A stretch of 64,000 nucleotides of DNA. Origin: Polyangia bacterium. Lineage in GTDB: Bacteria > Myxococcota_A > Polyangia > Nannocystales > Nannocystaceae. The DNA lies in assembly GCA_030429545.1 (NCBI GenBank), contig JAUIFF010000002.1:62001-126000 (forward strand), in the 5' to 3' direction. The notes under the pieces are model-generated. The model searched no databases, was not told the origin of the DNA, and worked only from the letters and a program-made list of their open reading frames with translations. A program made the translations under genes and the position numbers. Shown here one piece after another: positions 35,031-44,519 of this stretch (the first letter of the stretch is position 1; each line of letters starts with the position of its first letter).

Positions 35031-36584
35031 TTACTCGATTGTGCCCGCCGAGCTGAGGGCAAAGCCGGTCATATCGCTATAGGTATAGGCGCCGACCAGC
35101 CCGCTAAATGTGTCGTACTCGTGGGTTTGTGGATTGACGCGGTAGGCCTCGCTGCTGCCAAAGGTCACGCCCCAGACATTGCCCTCGAAGTCGATGCTGA
35201 CTCCGTGGACGTAGTTGGGAATGTTGATGGTATCGACCACCTGCAAGGTTTCGGTGTCGATCCCGACCAACACGGCATTGGGGTAGCGGCTTTGCCACAG
35301 GGTGCCATTGCCGTCGGTCATACAGCCGCCGAGCGCGTTGCCGCCGTTGGGCGGTTGCAGGTGTTGCCAGGTCAGGTTCATCGGGTCAAACCGCGAGGCT
35401 CCGCCGTTGCCACACAGCCACGGGCGGCCCTTGGCATCGACCGCGAGGCCGTAGTGGACCTGGCCTTCGACCGGGTACAGCGAGACTTCGAGGGTCAGGC
35501 GATCCACTCGGACCAACGTGCTCGGGCCGCTCCAGTGGTGGTCGACCGTCCAGAAGTTGCCGTCGCCATCGACCGACCCGCCGTAGAGCCCGGCCCAACC
35601 GACCGACGGCACCTGAGCGGACCCTTCGACCACCCCGGTTTCGCCGTCGAGCAACAGCACATCGGCCGTGCCGGCGCCATAGCGGCCCGATGTCCACACC
35701 TTCGGGTTTTCCCACTCGCATGTATCTTCGTTGAGCTCGCCCTGGGTCCACGTGACCGGTCGTTGGGTTTGATAGTCAAACGGTTGATACCAGGCGATGC
35801 ATTCCTCGGTGCCCCACGGCAGGATGTCGTTGCCACCGCTCGAGGTTTGGATGTCGGGCATGCCGTTGGACTCGACACAGTCCTCGGTGTTGGAAAAGAT
35901 TTTGACGATGCCACCGGCCCGGTTGGCGACCACGACATCGCCATTGAGTGCCACGGATGTGCGCGACGGATTGCCGTTGGAGTCTGGCCGCACGATATAT
36001 CGGCCCTCCTCCTCCATGGTTTGGGTGTTGATTTTCGAGACCGTGCCCTGCGACGAGTTGGCGATCCAGATATAGCTCAGGACCTCCTGGCCGCCGCCCA
36101 TTTCCTGGTCTTCGCAGGCGACCTTGGTGCAACTATTTGAACATGCATTGTTATCGTTCTGGTCGCCGTCGTCGCACTCCTCACCCTCTTCGAGGACACC
36201 ATTCCCGCACTCAGGCGGGTCTTCGGTCGTACTCCCATCGGTAGTCGCCTCGGTCGGGTCGGTCGTCGAAGGGTCGGTCGGGTTGGACGTGTCGGTTGAA
36301 TCCGTAGGCTCGGTTGGATCCGTGTCGGACGTGGCATTGGTCTCCGACTCCGAAGTCGCATCCGAATCCGAGGCGGCATCGCTCCCCGGGCCAGCACTCG
36401 TCTCTGTTTCGCCCGCCGTGTTTGTGCCTTCACTCGTTCCAGGGCTCGTGCCCATGGTTGTCGGCAGGGTGGTTTGGGTGGTCGAGGCATCGGTATCGGT
36501 CGCGGCATCACCCCCGCCACAACCGATCACAAACATGCTCGCAAGCGAAGAGCTGACGAGCGCAGAGACAAGCCGTAGTTGCAT
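35031..36584 (-). CDS. Beta-propeller lipoprotein with DUF4215-type Cys repeat
   Basis: The protein has 517 residues. The signal peptide ends FVIGC (lipid Cys at residue 22), followed by a ~110-residue Ser/Thr/Asp/Glu/Pro linker. One myxobacterial Cys-rich repeat of DUF4215 type follows (CGNGVLEEGEECDDGDQN, then CSNSCTKVAC). The C-terminal ~360 residues contain repeated blades with short hydrophobic-Gly-Asn-Trp patterns (SVDGDGNFWTVD, AVDAKGRPWLCG, MTDGNGTLWQSR, SIDFEGNVWGVT). This is the NHL/virginiamycin-B-lyase-like propeller style. It is a surface-exposed binding protein by inference; the ligand is unknown. It lies downstream of the MFS gene on the same strand, 152 bp apart. Confidence 0.85.
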   Translation of the reverse strand: MQLRLVSALVSSSLASMFVIGCGGGDAATDTDASTTQTTLPTTMGTSPGTSEGTNTAGETETSAGPGSDAASDSDATSESETNATSDTDPTEPTDSTDTSNPTDPSTTDPTEATTDGSTTEDPPECGNGVLEEGEECDDGDQNDNNACSNSCTKVACEDQEMGGGQEVLSYIWIANSSQGTVSKINTQTMEEEGRYIVRPDSNGNPSRTSVALNGDVVVANRAGGIVKIFSNTEDCVESNGMPDIQTSSGGNDILPWGTEECIAWYQPFDYQTQRPVTWTQGELNEDTCEWENPKVWTSGRYGAGTADVLLLDGETGVVEGSAQVPSVGWAGLYGGSVDGDGNFWTVDHHWSGPSTLVRVDRLTLEVSLYPVEGQVHYGLAVDAKGRPWLCGNGGASRFDPMNLTWQHLQPPNGGNALGGCMTDGNGTLWQSRYPNAVLVGIDTETLQVVDTINIPNYVHGVSIDFEGNVWGVTFGSSEAYRVNPQTHEYDTFSGLVGAYTYSDMTGFALSSAGTIE

Positions 36585-36736
36585 AGTGTTGATTAGGACA
36601 TGTCTTGAAGTTCTCTACAAGTTACAGTCGCGTTGCGAGTTTGGCTCGCTACCTGCTTCATACCGTTCGTATGGGCCTCAACACCGGCATACGGCAATCG
36701 GCGAGCGTAACCCCGTGAACCGCTACCCGCGTGATG

Positions 36737-38047
36737 TTACAGGTGAGACGATGTCGGTCCGGCCGTGCGGCCGCGAAAATACAGCCACGAAAGTGCGATC
36801 CCTAGCGCCGCGACAGTCCCCGTTGCATAGCTGAGCCCGGTGAAGAACTCGAGCCACGAAAGCTCCGGGCTGCCAAAGTCGCGAACCAACAAAATCCCGA
36901 CGCTGCCGGCATAGCCAAACGCATCGGTCACGTAGATCATAAACCCGGCGGTGCCAACAACCCCCAAGGTGGCGATCAACCGATCGAACAACACGCAGCC
37001 GTAGGGGACATAGCCGATGTAGAGCCCGAGCCCCACGAGCACCATCCAGGCCGCCGGGTCGAGCAGGCCGAGTTGCCAAAGTGCCGTGCTTCCGGCGATT
37101 GTACATGCTCCTGCAAACATCAAGCCGTGGAGGACCGCGAGCGCCCGCCGGTTGTCCCGCACCGCCATGATCGCCGCGAGGGCCAGCAACACCACCACGG
37201 CAATCGGGATTTCGGCGGTGGTCAGCACGGCCGGGGCGTCGGCATAGCCGAGGGCGCTCCACAGCTCCGGGGCGAAGTTGTCGCGAAAATCGCGGTAGGC
37301 CGTGAGCAGGATATAGAGGACCGTCAGCGGGATCAGCCCAGGTGCATATGCACGGATAAACCCGCGGCGTTGGGGTGCCGACATCGGTGCACGCCGCGTA
37401 CGCAGGGCCTCATCTTCGGCCGTGGGCGGCGGCAGGCGGGCGAGCATCCATACCGCGGTGACAAACACCGGGGCAAAGCACAGCCCGGTGACCGCTGGCA
37501 TCCACACCATCGGCACCCCGGCACCCATCAGCCACAGGCCCACGGTTTTGACAAATCCGCTGGCGACGATGTAGCTCGCCGACAACCCGGCACCCAACAC
37601 CTCCGAGAGTTTGCGACCCTCGAGCGAGCCAAACACCAGCCCCCAAACCATGCCCAGGGGCATGCCGTTGACAAACAGGCACAGCGGGCGCAGGTCTGGC
37701 GGCACCAGGGCCAGGGCGACCAGCGCGAGCTCGGCGATACCAATCAGCACCAGCAGCGCCAGGTTGCGGCGGGCCCCGTCCATCTCGGAGATGACCTTGA
37801 TGCCAATAAACTTGCTTAAGCAATAACCCAGGACCTGCGAGATGATCAGCGTGCTCTTGAGCCCGAGCGTGTGGCCAAACAGCGAGATGTCCCCCGGCCA
37901 GGCGGCGGCGGCAAACGGTTTGCGAAAGGCGTACATACAAAAGTACGCACTAAAGGCCGCGGCAATGGCAAACGCGGCAAACACCGGGGCCGAGCGTTGG
38001 GCCAGCCACGCGGTGACCGGGTGTTGCGGCTGGGCTTCGGTCGGCAC
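36737..38047 (-). CDS. MFS-type transporter, DUF5690-like
   Basis: This 436-residue protein has about twelve hydrophobic segments. The first helix region carries FSAYFCMYAFRKPF, and soon after come LIISQVLGYCLSKFIGIKVISE and NGMPLGMVWGLVFG, patterns I associate with the DUF5690 branch of the major facilitator superfamily. The substrate is unknown; relatives are distantly like UhpC-type organic phosphate transporters. The 83-codon gene at 38064 ends 16 bp upstream and is probably in the same operon. The TonB operon is divergent from it. Confidence 0.82.
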   Translation of the reverse strand: MPTEAQPQHPVTAWLAQRSAPVFAAFAIAAAFSAYFCMYAFRKPFAAAAWPGDISLFGHTLGLKSTLIISQVLGYCLSKFIGIKVISEMDGARRNLALLVLIGIAELALVALALVPPDLRPLCLFVNGMPLGMVWGLVFGSLEGRKLSEVLGAGLSASYIVASGFVKTVGLWLMGAGVPMVWMPAVTGLCFAPVFVTAVWMLARLPPPTAEDEALRTRRAPMSAPQRRGFIRAYAPGLIPLTVLYILLTAYRDFRDNFAPELWSALGYADAPAVLTTAEIPIAVVVLLALAAIMAVRDNRRALAVLHGLMFAGACTIAGSTALWQLGLLDPAAWMVLVGLGLYIGYVPYGCVLFDRLIATLGVVGTAGFMIYVTDAFGYAGSVGILLVRDFGSPELSWLEFFTGLSYATGTVAALGIALSWLYFRGRTAGPTSSHL

Positions 38048-38063
38048 GGTTTGCCCTGTGTGC

Positions 38064-38315
38064 TCAGCCGCGCCAACGCGTCAGGCGGTCTTGACCTGTA
38101 CGTTTGACCACCCGTGCGAGCTTGAGCACCTGCTCCTTGGCCTCGCCCGCGACCGGTGGGTTGAGCACGGGCTGACCGTCTTCGTCCCACGTCAACGTGG
38201 CCTCTACGGTCGCGCCCCCAGCTTGGTACACGCAGACCTCGTAGGCATCATCCCGACGGGTAAATACGTATCGTGCGCCGGATGCTGGGTGAAGTTGGTC
38301 GCTTGATGGCTGCAT
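38064..38315 (-). CDS. Small conserved-looking hypothetical protein
   Basis: The protein has 83 residues from the ATG at 38315. It alternates charged and hydrophobic residues, with YVFTRRDDAYEVCVYQAGG resembling a small beta-sheet protein, and ends in a basic helix (KLARVVKRTGQDRLTRWRG). No family is recognised. Its stop is 16 bp before the MFS transporter start, so co-transcription is likely. The longer frame upstream to 38486 lacks coding character. Confidence 0.55.
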   Translation of the reverse strand: MQPSSDQLHPASGARYVFTRRDDAYEVCVYQAGGATVEATLTWDEDGQPVLNPPVAGEAKEQVLKLARVVKRTGQDRLTRWRG

Positions 38316-38680
38316 CTGTAGGTTTGGGCTCCGGAGGCCGAACCCACTGTAACACGATTGCGCGCATCGCCTGAGCCCTAAGTGGCCGCATCGACACAGA
38401 ACTTTGTCTCGCCTCGGTGTGTATACAAAAACGCGGGGGCGTACTCGCAGCTCCAATGTGTCGCGTGTGTCACAGGCATCGACCACGGGGGCGGCGACAC
38501 ATGTATCGCCACCTACACCGCAAGATCTCTTCCATCGTCATTACAGGGTGTCGGTTGCCTGTTATTTGTATGTCCCCTTGGACATCCACATGCGCGTGAC
38601 TTAACCGCGGGTGTTGTGACACAGATGGAACATGGGTGCCATCGAGCTGCAAAGACGCCAGACGATGCTCACCACCAAGC
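38316..38680. promoter_or_regulatory. 365-bp divergent region before tonB, with two dyads
   Basis: This is the shared upstream region of the small ORF/MFS operon (minus) and the tonB operon (plus). Two dyads stand out: GGCGACACATGTATCGCC at 38493-38510 (one imperfect pair) and ATGTCC-CCTT-GGACAT at 38570-38585 (perfect). No gene and no clear Fur box are seen. Confidence 0.5.
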
Positions 38681-39496
38681 ATGTTCCGCGGATTTGACCC
38701 GTCGAGCCGGCAACCGGTGATTCCCAGGCAGCGTGGCCTCGCTACCATCCTGGCCGTGGCGAGCTACCTCCTCGCCGGTGGCTACGGTGTGTGGAGCACC
38801 CAGGGCGAGGACGAAGTCGAAGTCGCCTTGGAACCGGAGATCAAGGACTTCGCCGTGGAGGAGGAGCCCGAGCCCGAGCCGGAGATCGAAGAGGAAGACC
38901 TTCCTCCGCCGCCACCCGAGGCACCACCCCCCAAGCCGCGCAAAAAGCCCAAGCCCAAGCCGCGTCCGATCGTCCCCGACAAGTTGCCCGATGGCCCACC
39001 GCCCGAGGCCGACACGGCCCGCGAAGATAAGTCCTACGGGACAGGTGCCGGAACGGGTACTGGCCAGCGCACCGGCAAGCCCAAGCCCAAGGCGACTCCC
39101 AAGCCCAAGCAAAAGCCCAAGCCGGAAACGAAAAAGAAGAAGACCGTCATCGACCCCGAAAAGCCGATCAAACGGCCCGAGGGTGCGTCGGTCCCCAAAC
39201 CCAACCCCAATAACAAAGCTCCGACCTACCCCTCGGCCCTGCAATCACAAGGGATCGAAGGCGAGGTGGTGCTCAAACTCCACGTCCACCGCGACGGCAA
39301 GGTTCGCGGGGCCAAGATCCTGCGGGTAACAACCACGGCAACAGGCGAAGAGGCCCAGAAGAAAGCCAAGTTGTTGCTCAAAAAAGCCGCCATCGCGGCC
39401 ATCAAAACCTGGACCTACACACCGTCCAAGCTGGGCAAACAAACGATCTCGGTGTGGATCATCGTGAATATGCCATTCCGGCTGCGCGCCGGATGA
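38681..39496 (+). CDS. tonB: Energy transducer TonB
   Basis: The protein has 271 residues from the ATG at 38681. It has an N-terminal membrane anchor (about residues 18-38, RGLATILAVASYLLAGGYG) and a Glu-rich then Pro/Lys-rich periplasmic spacer (residues ~45-170, many Pro-Lys and Glu-Pro repeats). The C-terminal TonB domain has YPSALQSQGIEGEVVLKLHVHRDGKV and AAIKTWTYTPSKLGKQ. TonB carries proton-motive energy from ExbB/ExbD to outer-membrane receptors. It is the first gene of tonB-exbB-exbD-exbD-receptor, each closely spaced. Confidence 0.93.
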   Translation: MFRGFDPSSRQPVIPRQRGLATILAVASYLLAGGYGVWSTQGEDEVEVALEPEIKDFAVEEEPEPEPEIEEEDLPPPPPEAPPPKPRKKPKPKPRPIVPDKLPDGPPPEADTAREDKSYGTGAGTGTGQRTGKPKPKATPKPKQKPKPETKKKKTVIDPEKPIKRPEGASVPKPNPNNKAPTYPSALQSQGIEGEVVLKLHVHRDGKVRGAKILRVTTTATGEEAQKKAKLLLKKAAIAAIKTWTYTPSKLGKQTISVWIIVNMPFRLRAG

Positions 39497-39511
39497 ACGG
39501 ATGTATGAACA

Positions 39512-40174
39512 ATGGAACTCTCGCTCCTCGAAATCTGGGAAAGCATGGGAATCCTCGCCCGCCTGGTGGCGATCGGCCTGCTCGGCATGGGCGTGGCCAG
39601 CCTGGCGGTGAGTTTTGAGCGGCTCTTCATCCTCATGAAGATGGACCGCGAATCGTTGCAGTTTGCCACCCGCTCGCGTTCGCTGATGAACAACGACGAA
39701 CTCAGCGATGTTCGTGCCCTGGCAAAATCCTTCCCTAAAAACCCGCTCGCCCGCATGACCCTTCGCGGCCTTGAAACCTACGATGCCCAGGGTGAAAGCC
39801 CGCGTGCCGTCGAGTTCACCCGCCGTGACATGGGTCGCCAACTCGAAGAGCTGGCAACCGAGGCCCGCCGCGGCATGGGTCTTCTCGCTTCCGTGGGTTC
39901 GACCGCTCCGTTCATCGGACTGTTCGGCACCGTCATCGGGATTATCACCGCCTTCCAAGGTATCGCCGCCGCGGGTGGTGGTGGCATCGGGGCGGTCTCG
40001 GCAGGTATCGCCGAAGCTCTCATCGTCACGGCTGTCGGCCTGTTTGTGGCCATTGCCGCCGTGCTGTTTTTCAACTACCTCTCTGGCCGATTTGACCGCT
40101 TCGATACGCGGCTTCAACACGCCGCCGGCGAGCTCATCGACTACTTGGAGCGCAACCATGGGGATGTCGCTTGA
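39512..40174 (+). CDS. exbB: ExbB/TolQ/MotA-family proton channel subunit
   Basis: The protein has 220 residues. Three membrane helices are visible, near residues 17-35, 122-145 and 163-188. The conserved core STAPFIGLFGTVIGIITAFQGIA and the final-helix pattern AEALIVTAVGLFVAIAAVLFFNYL match ExbB/TolQ. The stop overlaps the start of the first exbD by 17 bp, indicating translational coupling. Placement right after tonB and before two exbD genes argues for ExbB rather than TolQ. Confidence 0.93.
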   Translation: MELSLLEIWESMGILARLVAIGLLGMGVASLAVSFERLFILMKMDRESLQFATRSRSLMNNDELSDVRALAKSFPKNPLARMTLRGLETYDAQGESPRAVEFTRRDMGRQLEELATEARRGMGLLASVGSTAPFIGLFGTVIGIITAFQGIAAAGGGGIGAVSAGIAEALIVTAVGLFVAIAAVLFFNYLSGRFDRFDTRLQHAAGELIDYLERNHGDVA

Positions 40175-40595
40175 TACAGGTGGCAAGGGTAAGGGCGCCA
40201 AGCCCAACATCAATGTCACGCCGCTTGTCGATGTTGTTTTAGTCCTGCTGATCATCTTTATGGTCGTGCTCCCGAGCGTGCAGGATGGCAAGACCATCGA
40301 GTTGGTCAATGTCTTCCACCCCGAAAAGGACAAGGACGAAGACACCCCGCCGGTGTCGGTCACGGTTACCCGCGACGCGGGCTACAGCATCGACCAGCGC
40401 GACCTGTCCCGGGAGGCACTTATGCAGGAGCTTCGCACCATTCACGCGACCGAACCCAAGCGCCGGGTCCTCCTGCGTGGCGATGCATCGCTCCCCTACG
40501 AAACCATGCGTGACCTGTTTCGCGACTGCCAGGACATCGGCTTTGGTGCCGTATCCCTCGCTGTTGGCAAGCAGCGCGAGTGGAAGGAAAGCTAA
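40158..40595 (+). CDS. exbD: ExbD-family protein, first copy
   Basis: The protein has 145 residues from the ATG at 40158 (MGMSLDTGG), which overlaps the end of exbB. A single membrane helix begins INVTPLVDVVLVLLIIFMV, with the essential protonatable Asp in the VD pair. The periplasmic domain follows (VSVTVTRDAGYSIDQRDLS, LLRGDASLPYETMRDLF). It ends 3 bp before the second exbD gene. ExbD couples proton flow to TonB movement. Confidence 0.93.
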   Translation: MGMSLDTGGKGKGAKPNINVTPLVDVVLVLLIIFMVVLPSVQDGKTIELVNVFHPEKDKDEDTPPVSVTVTRDAGYSIDQRDLSREALMQELRTIHATEPKRRVLLRGDASLPYETMRDLFRDCQDIGFGAVSLAVGKQREWKES

Positions 40596-40598
40596 ACC

Positions 40599-41033
40599 AT
40601 GGGCATGAATCTCGACGGTGCGTTCTCCAAAAAACCCCGGATTGCTCCGGAGATGAACGTCACCCCGTTGGTCGACGTGGTGCTGGTGTTGCTGATCATT
40701 TTTATGGTGTTGGCCCCGGTCATGAGCAAGAGCTTTTGGGTCCGGCTACCGCCCAAGGACACCGTCGAAGAGCAACTCGATGCCCAACACGATCCCCAGC
40801 AGCCGCTGGTGCTGACCATCAAAGAAGATGGTCATACATGGATTGGCCAGGTCGAGATCCCGCGCGAGGAACTCCCGCGCAAGCTCATCCGTATGTTCAA
40901 TGCCCGCCCGGATAATGCGCTTTATCTCGATGCCGAAAACAAGGCTTCCTATGGCCAGGTGTTGACGGCTATCGACCTTGCGCGCGAGGCCCAGGCATTC
41001 CCGATTGTGATGCTGACCAAAAAGGTCGAGTAA
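40599..41033 (+). CDS. exbD: ExbD-family protein, second copy
   Basis: The protein has 144 residues. It opens MGMNLDGAF, very similar to the first copy, and has the same helix (MNVTPLVDVVLVLLIIFMVL) with the conserved Asp. The periplasmic half differs (TIKEDGHTWIGQVEIPREEL, YLDAENKASYGQVLTAIDLA). The two proteins may form a hetero-dimer within the ExbB pentamer, an inference from the paired genes. Confidence 0.93.
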   Translation: MGMNLDGAFSKKPRIAPEMNVTPLVDVVLVLLIIFMVLAPVMSKSFWVRLPPKDTVEEQLDAQHDPQQPLVLTIKEDGHTWIGQVEIPREELPRKLIRMFNARPDNALYLDAENKASYGQVLTAIDLAREAQAFPIVMLTKKVE

Positions 41034-41040
41034 CCGACAG

Positions 41041-41052
41041 CAGACCAATAAA
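41041..41052 (+). promoter_or_regulatory. CAGACCAATAAA word, leader of TonB receptor
   Basis: This 12-bp A/T-rich word is identical to 45885-45896 upstream of the beta-helix lipoprotein. It lies 83 bp before the receptor start. It is a possible shared regulatory site. Confidence 0.35.
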
Positions 41053-41135
41053 CTTGTCCCTACACAGACCGTGGCGCCCGTATTGCGTGGCCCGGCGGTG
41101 TGTGGTGACACAGCAAAAAACTGGCACCCACATCC

Positions 41136-44100
41136 ATGGCAACCAAACGCCCTGTTCCCGGTTGGTCCTCCCGTTTTTCCCTGCGCCCGCGAGTTTGGAC
41201 GACTGCGACTGCACTCGCACTGACCGCGGGTTTCACAGTCGATGCACATGCATCATTTGGCCCACGCGACTATGAAGGTCCGCTAGAAGTTGGTCCTCCC
41301 GGCGAGACCCCGCCCGCAGCCCCGCCGAGTAACCCACCCGCAGGCCCACCGAGCCAACCGAGCGAGACCCCACCTGCAGCCCCGAGCCAACCCCCGAGTG
41401 GCGAGCAACCGAGCGAGCCCCCGGCCGACGATGGCTTCGCCGTCGACGATGAAAGTGAGACCGGAGGCGACGATGGGTTTGAGGTTGAGGACGCCGACTT
41501 TAGCGAGGAGGATCTCGCCGATGCCCAGGTCGTCGCACCGGCGGCCCCAGCCGACCCCGCAGCCGAAGCCGAGGCCGAGGAGGAGCTCACCGGCGATTGC
41601 GATGAGGACGGGTTTTGCTTTGAAGACCTCAGCGAAGACGAGGATGCCCTCGCACGCGAGGCCGAAGTGCCCAAGGTCGAGGTCAAGGGCCCGCACGGGA
41701 CGATTTCCGGCAAGGTCCTCGACGCCGTCAGTGGCTCGCCGCTAATCGGTGTCGACATCGAGATCCCGGGCACCAAGTACAAGACGGTGACCGGGGTCGA
41801 CGGCAGCTACACCCTCGATGTGCCTCCTGGGACATACAATGTCCGGGTTCGCTACGACACCTACGAAGGTGTGACGTTTGAGCGGGTGGTGGTTGCCCAG
41901 GACAAAACCGTCAGCATCAATCAAGACCTCAAGCCGATCGCCGGGATGACCCAAACCGTGGTCGTCGAGGGTGAGATCAACCGCGAGAGTTCGGCCGGCA
42001 AGTTGCTCGAGCGCAAAAAGTCGACGGCTGCCCGCGACATGATGAGCCGCGACGAGATCAACAAAGCCGGCGGTGGCTCGACCTCGTCGGTGGCCCGGCG
42101 GATCGTCGGTTCGTCGGTCGTCGGTGGTCGCTACCTGTTTGTCCGCGGCCTGGGCCACCGCTATGGCAACACGCTGTTTGACGGCGCCCGGGTGCCGAGC
42201 CCCGACCCCAGCCTGCGCACGGTGCCGCTCGACATTTTCCCGTCGTCGACCCTGGGGGCTATCAACATTCAAAAAACGGCCATGCCCGATGTCCCGGCCG
42301 ACTTTGCCGGTGCCTCGGTGCAGCTCGAAAGCCGCGAGGCGCCCGACGACCTGACCTTTTCGATAGGTGCCAACTTTGGCGTCAACACGGCGACTTCGTT
42401 TCGCGAGTCGGCGACCGGTGACAGGTTTGCCGGCGACAATGTCGGCTTTGGCAACCTCGGTCGCCAGCTGCCAGACTCCCACAATACCGAGTTCCCGATC
42501 GACCCCGCGGCCCAGGCCCCGGGCAGCCTCGACAATGTGTTTACCACCGAGGAAATCGAAGCATTGGGCGAGGGATTTCCGTCGCTCAACACCGCGGTCA
42601 ACCTCCGGCGAGCACTCCCCAATTTTGGCGTCAAAGCGACCCTAGGGGACACCTGGCACCCCTACGGCACCGATCTCGGGTTTTTGTCGGCAGTTGGATT
42701 TAGCCACCAAACCCAGACATTGCGCGAACTTTTACAAGTTTGGCAAAAAAATGATCAGTGCGCCGACGATGCCCCGGCCGGGACGGTTTGCGAACTCGAA
42801 AGTGAGCCCAATACCCGTTACCGCGATTCGCTTGAGACCACCCAAAATGTTCGCTGGGCCGCGCTCGGGTTACTCAAGTGGAAACTCAACAAGAGCAATC
42901 GGCTCGAGCTTCTGGGTATGTACACCCGCGATGCCGACAATGCGGCGCGGCGACTCGGCAACTACGACACCGACGGCGATGTCGATTCGTATGTCACCTC
43001 GATCGCCGGGCGCAACACCCCGGTGGTGACCACCCGTCTTCGCTACCAGATGCGGTCGATCCTGTTCACGCGGTTGGGTGGCAAGCACGAGTTTCCAAAT
43101 GCCAACCGGTTTACGATCGACTGGTTTGGCTCCTATGCCCAAGCCCGCCAGGACGACCCGTTGTTGCGCGAAGTCCTGGTCACTCGCAACGACGCCGAGG
43201 TTGGCTACGTGCTCGACCCCAACGAGTCGGGCAAGTTCCAGTTTATGAACCTAGTCGATAATACAGGTACCGGGGCGGTCAACTTTACGGCGCCGTTCAA
43301 GCAGTGGCGGCAGCTCGAAGGCAAGGTCAAGTTTGGGGCCTGGGCCGAGGGCAAGGCGCGAAACTTCGGCTCGCGGACCTTCCGTTTCAAACTGACCAAC
43401 GGCACCCCGGCGCCGACCATCGGCGACGACAACTACCTCAACCCGGGTTCGATCGGCGGGAGCAAGGCCGACATGGAGGCCGCGTTTTATCCGATCGAGT
43501 TTACCCGCGAGCAGGATAGCTACACCGGCAACCAAGAGATCTTTGCCGGTTACGGGATGCTCGAGTTGCCATTTGTCCGCTGGTTCAAAATCGCCGGTGG
43601 GGTGCGCTACGAGTACAACCGCATCCGCGTGCGCCCCTACGACCGGTTTGGTCGGCCGGTCGATCCCAACTACAACGCCGACATTCAAAACCACAACCCA
43701 TTGCCCTCGTTGGCGCTGATTTTCTCACCCAACAGCAACATGAACATCCGCCTGTCGGGCTCGCAAACCGTTGCCCGGCCGGAGTTTCGCGAGCTCTCGC
43801 CGTTTTTGTTTACCGACTTTATCGGCGGCTACGATGTCCAGGGCCAGCCCAAGTTGCGCTCATCCAAAATCTGGAATGCCGACCTGCGGTGGGAGTGGTT
43901 CCCGAGCGCCAGCGAAGTCGTCGCCATCAGTGGGTTTACCAAGTACTTCATCGATCCGATCGAACGTGTGATTCGCCCACGGATTCCCCCATTGGTATCG
44001 TTTCAAAATGCCCAGGGGGCGCTCAATGTCGGGGCCGAGATCGAGGGTCGCAAAAACCTCGAGTTCATTCACAAGAGTTTGCGAGACGTCTCGATCGGCC

Positions 44101-44519
44101 TCAACTTTGCCTACATTTACAGCAAAGTCGAGATCGACCCCAACGCCATGGATGGCGACCTGCAACCGGTGTCGACCAACTTAGAGCGGCCGATGGAAGG
44201 CCAGTCGCCCTATGTGCTCAATGCCTATCTCGCCTACGACAACGACGACAGTGGCACCGGGGTGCGGCTTTTGTTCAACACCTTTGGGCGTCGGATCGCC
44301 TACGTCGGTGGCCTCGGTCTCCCCGACATCTACGAGGAGCCGATCCACAGCCTCGACTTTGTCCTTTCGCAGCGGCTGTACAAAGGCTTGGGCCTCGACT
44401 TTGGTGTCGGCAATATCCTCAACTGGCAAAAGACGTTGACGATCGGTTCGGCACGCGAGGTCACAAACCAGGTCCGCCGCGGGGTCAACTTCAACCTCGG
44501 GATCAAGTACACGTTTTAG
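41136..44519 (+). CDS. TonB-dependent outer-membrane receptor with CarboxypepD-like domain
   Basis: The protein has 1,127 residues. The signal peptide has a long n-region and likely cleavage after VDAHA. An unusual ~140-residue N-terminal extension follows, first Pro-rich, then acidic. A carboxypeptidase-regulatory-like beta domain lies at residues ~185-265 (GTISGKVLDAVSGSPLIGVDIEIPG is its opening). Then come the plug domain (SSVARRIVGSSVVGGRYLFVRGL, then LDIFPSSTLGAINIQK) and a ~700-residue beta barrel ending in a terminal Phe (NLGIKYTF). This is the SusC-like receptor architecture. The substrate is unknown; siderophore-type receptors usually lack the CarboxypepD-like domain, so a glycan, peptide or other large ligand is possible. 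A dedicated TonB/ExbBD set sits immediately upstream. Confidence 0.93.
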   Translation: MATKRPVPGWSSRFSLRPRVWTTATALALTAGFTVDAHASFGPRDYEGPLEVGPPGETPPAAPPSNPPAGPPSQPSETPPAAPSQPPSGEQPSEPPADDGFAVDDESETGGDDGFEVEDADFSEEDLADAQVVAPAAPADPAAEAEAEEELTGDCDEDGFCFEDLSEDEDALAREAEVPKVEVKGPHGTISGKVLDAVSGSPLIGVDIEIPGTKYKTVTGVDGSYTLDVPPGTYNVRVRYDTYEGVTFERVVVAQDKTVSINQDLKPIAGMTQTVVVEGEINRESSAGKLLERKKSTAARDMMSRDEINKAGGGSTSSVARRIVGSSVVGGRYLFVRGLGHRYGNTLFDGARVPSPDPSLRTVPLDIFPSSTLGAINIQKTAMPDVPADFAGASVQLESREAPDDLTFSIGANFGVNTATSFRESATGDRFAGDNVGFGNLGRQLPDSHNTEFPIDPAAQAPGSLDNVFTTEEIEALGEGFPSLNTAVNLRRALPNFGVKATLGDTWHPYGTDLGFLSAVGFSHQTQTLRELLQVWQKNDQCADDAPAGTVCELESEPNTRYRDSLETTQNVRWAALGLLKWKLNKSNRLELLGMYTRDADNAARRLGNYDTDGDVDSYVTSIAGRNTPVVTTRLRYQMRSILFTRLGGKHEFPNANRFTIDWFGSYAQARQDDPLLREVLVTRNDAEVGYVLDPNESGKFQFMNLVDNTGTGAVNFTAPFKQWRQLEGKVKFGAWAEGKARNFGSRTFRFKLTNGTPAPTIGDDNYLNPGSIGGSKADMEAAFYPIEFTREQDSYTGNQEIFAGYGMLELPFVRWFKIAGGVRYEYNRIRVRPYDRFGRPVDPNYNADIQNHNPLPSLALIFSPNSNMNIRLSGSQTVARPEFRELSPFLFTDFIGGYDVQGQPKLRSSKIWNADLRWEWFPSASEVVAISGFTKYFIDPIERVIRPRIPPLVSFQNAQGALNVGAEIEGRKNLEFIHKSLRDVSIGLNFAYIYSKVEIDPNAMDGDLQPVSTNLERPMEGQSPYVLNAYLAYDNDDSGTGVRLLFNTFGRRIAYVGGLGLPDIYEEPIHSLDFVLSQRLYKGLGLDFGVGNILNWQKTLTIGSAREVTNQVRRGVNFNLGIKYTF

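Noticed and set aside
38681..41033. Tol-Pal system
   Set aside because: There is no TolA, TolB or Pal. The first protein has a TonB C-terminal domain and the operon continues into a TonB-dependent receptor.
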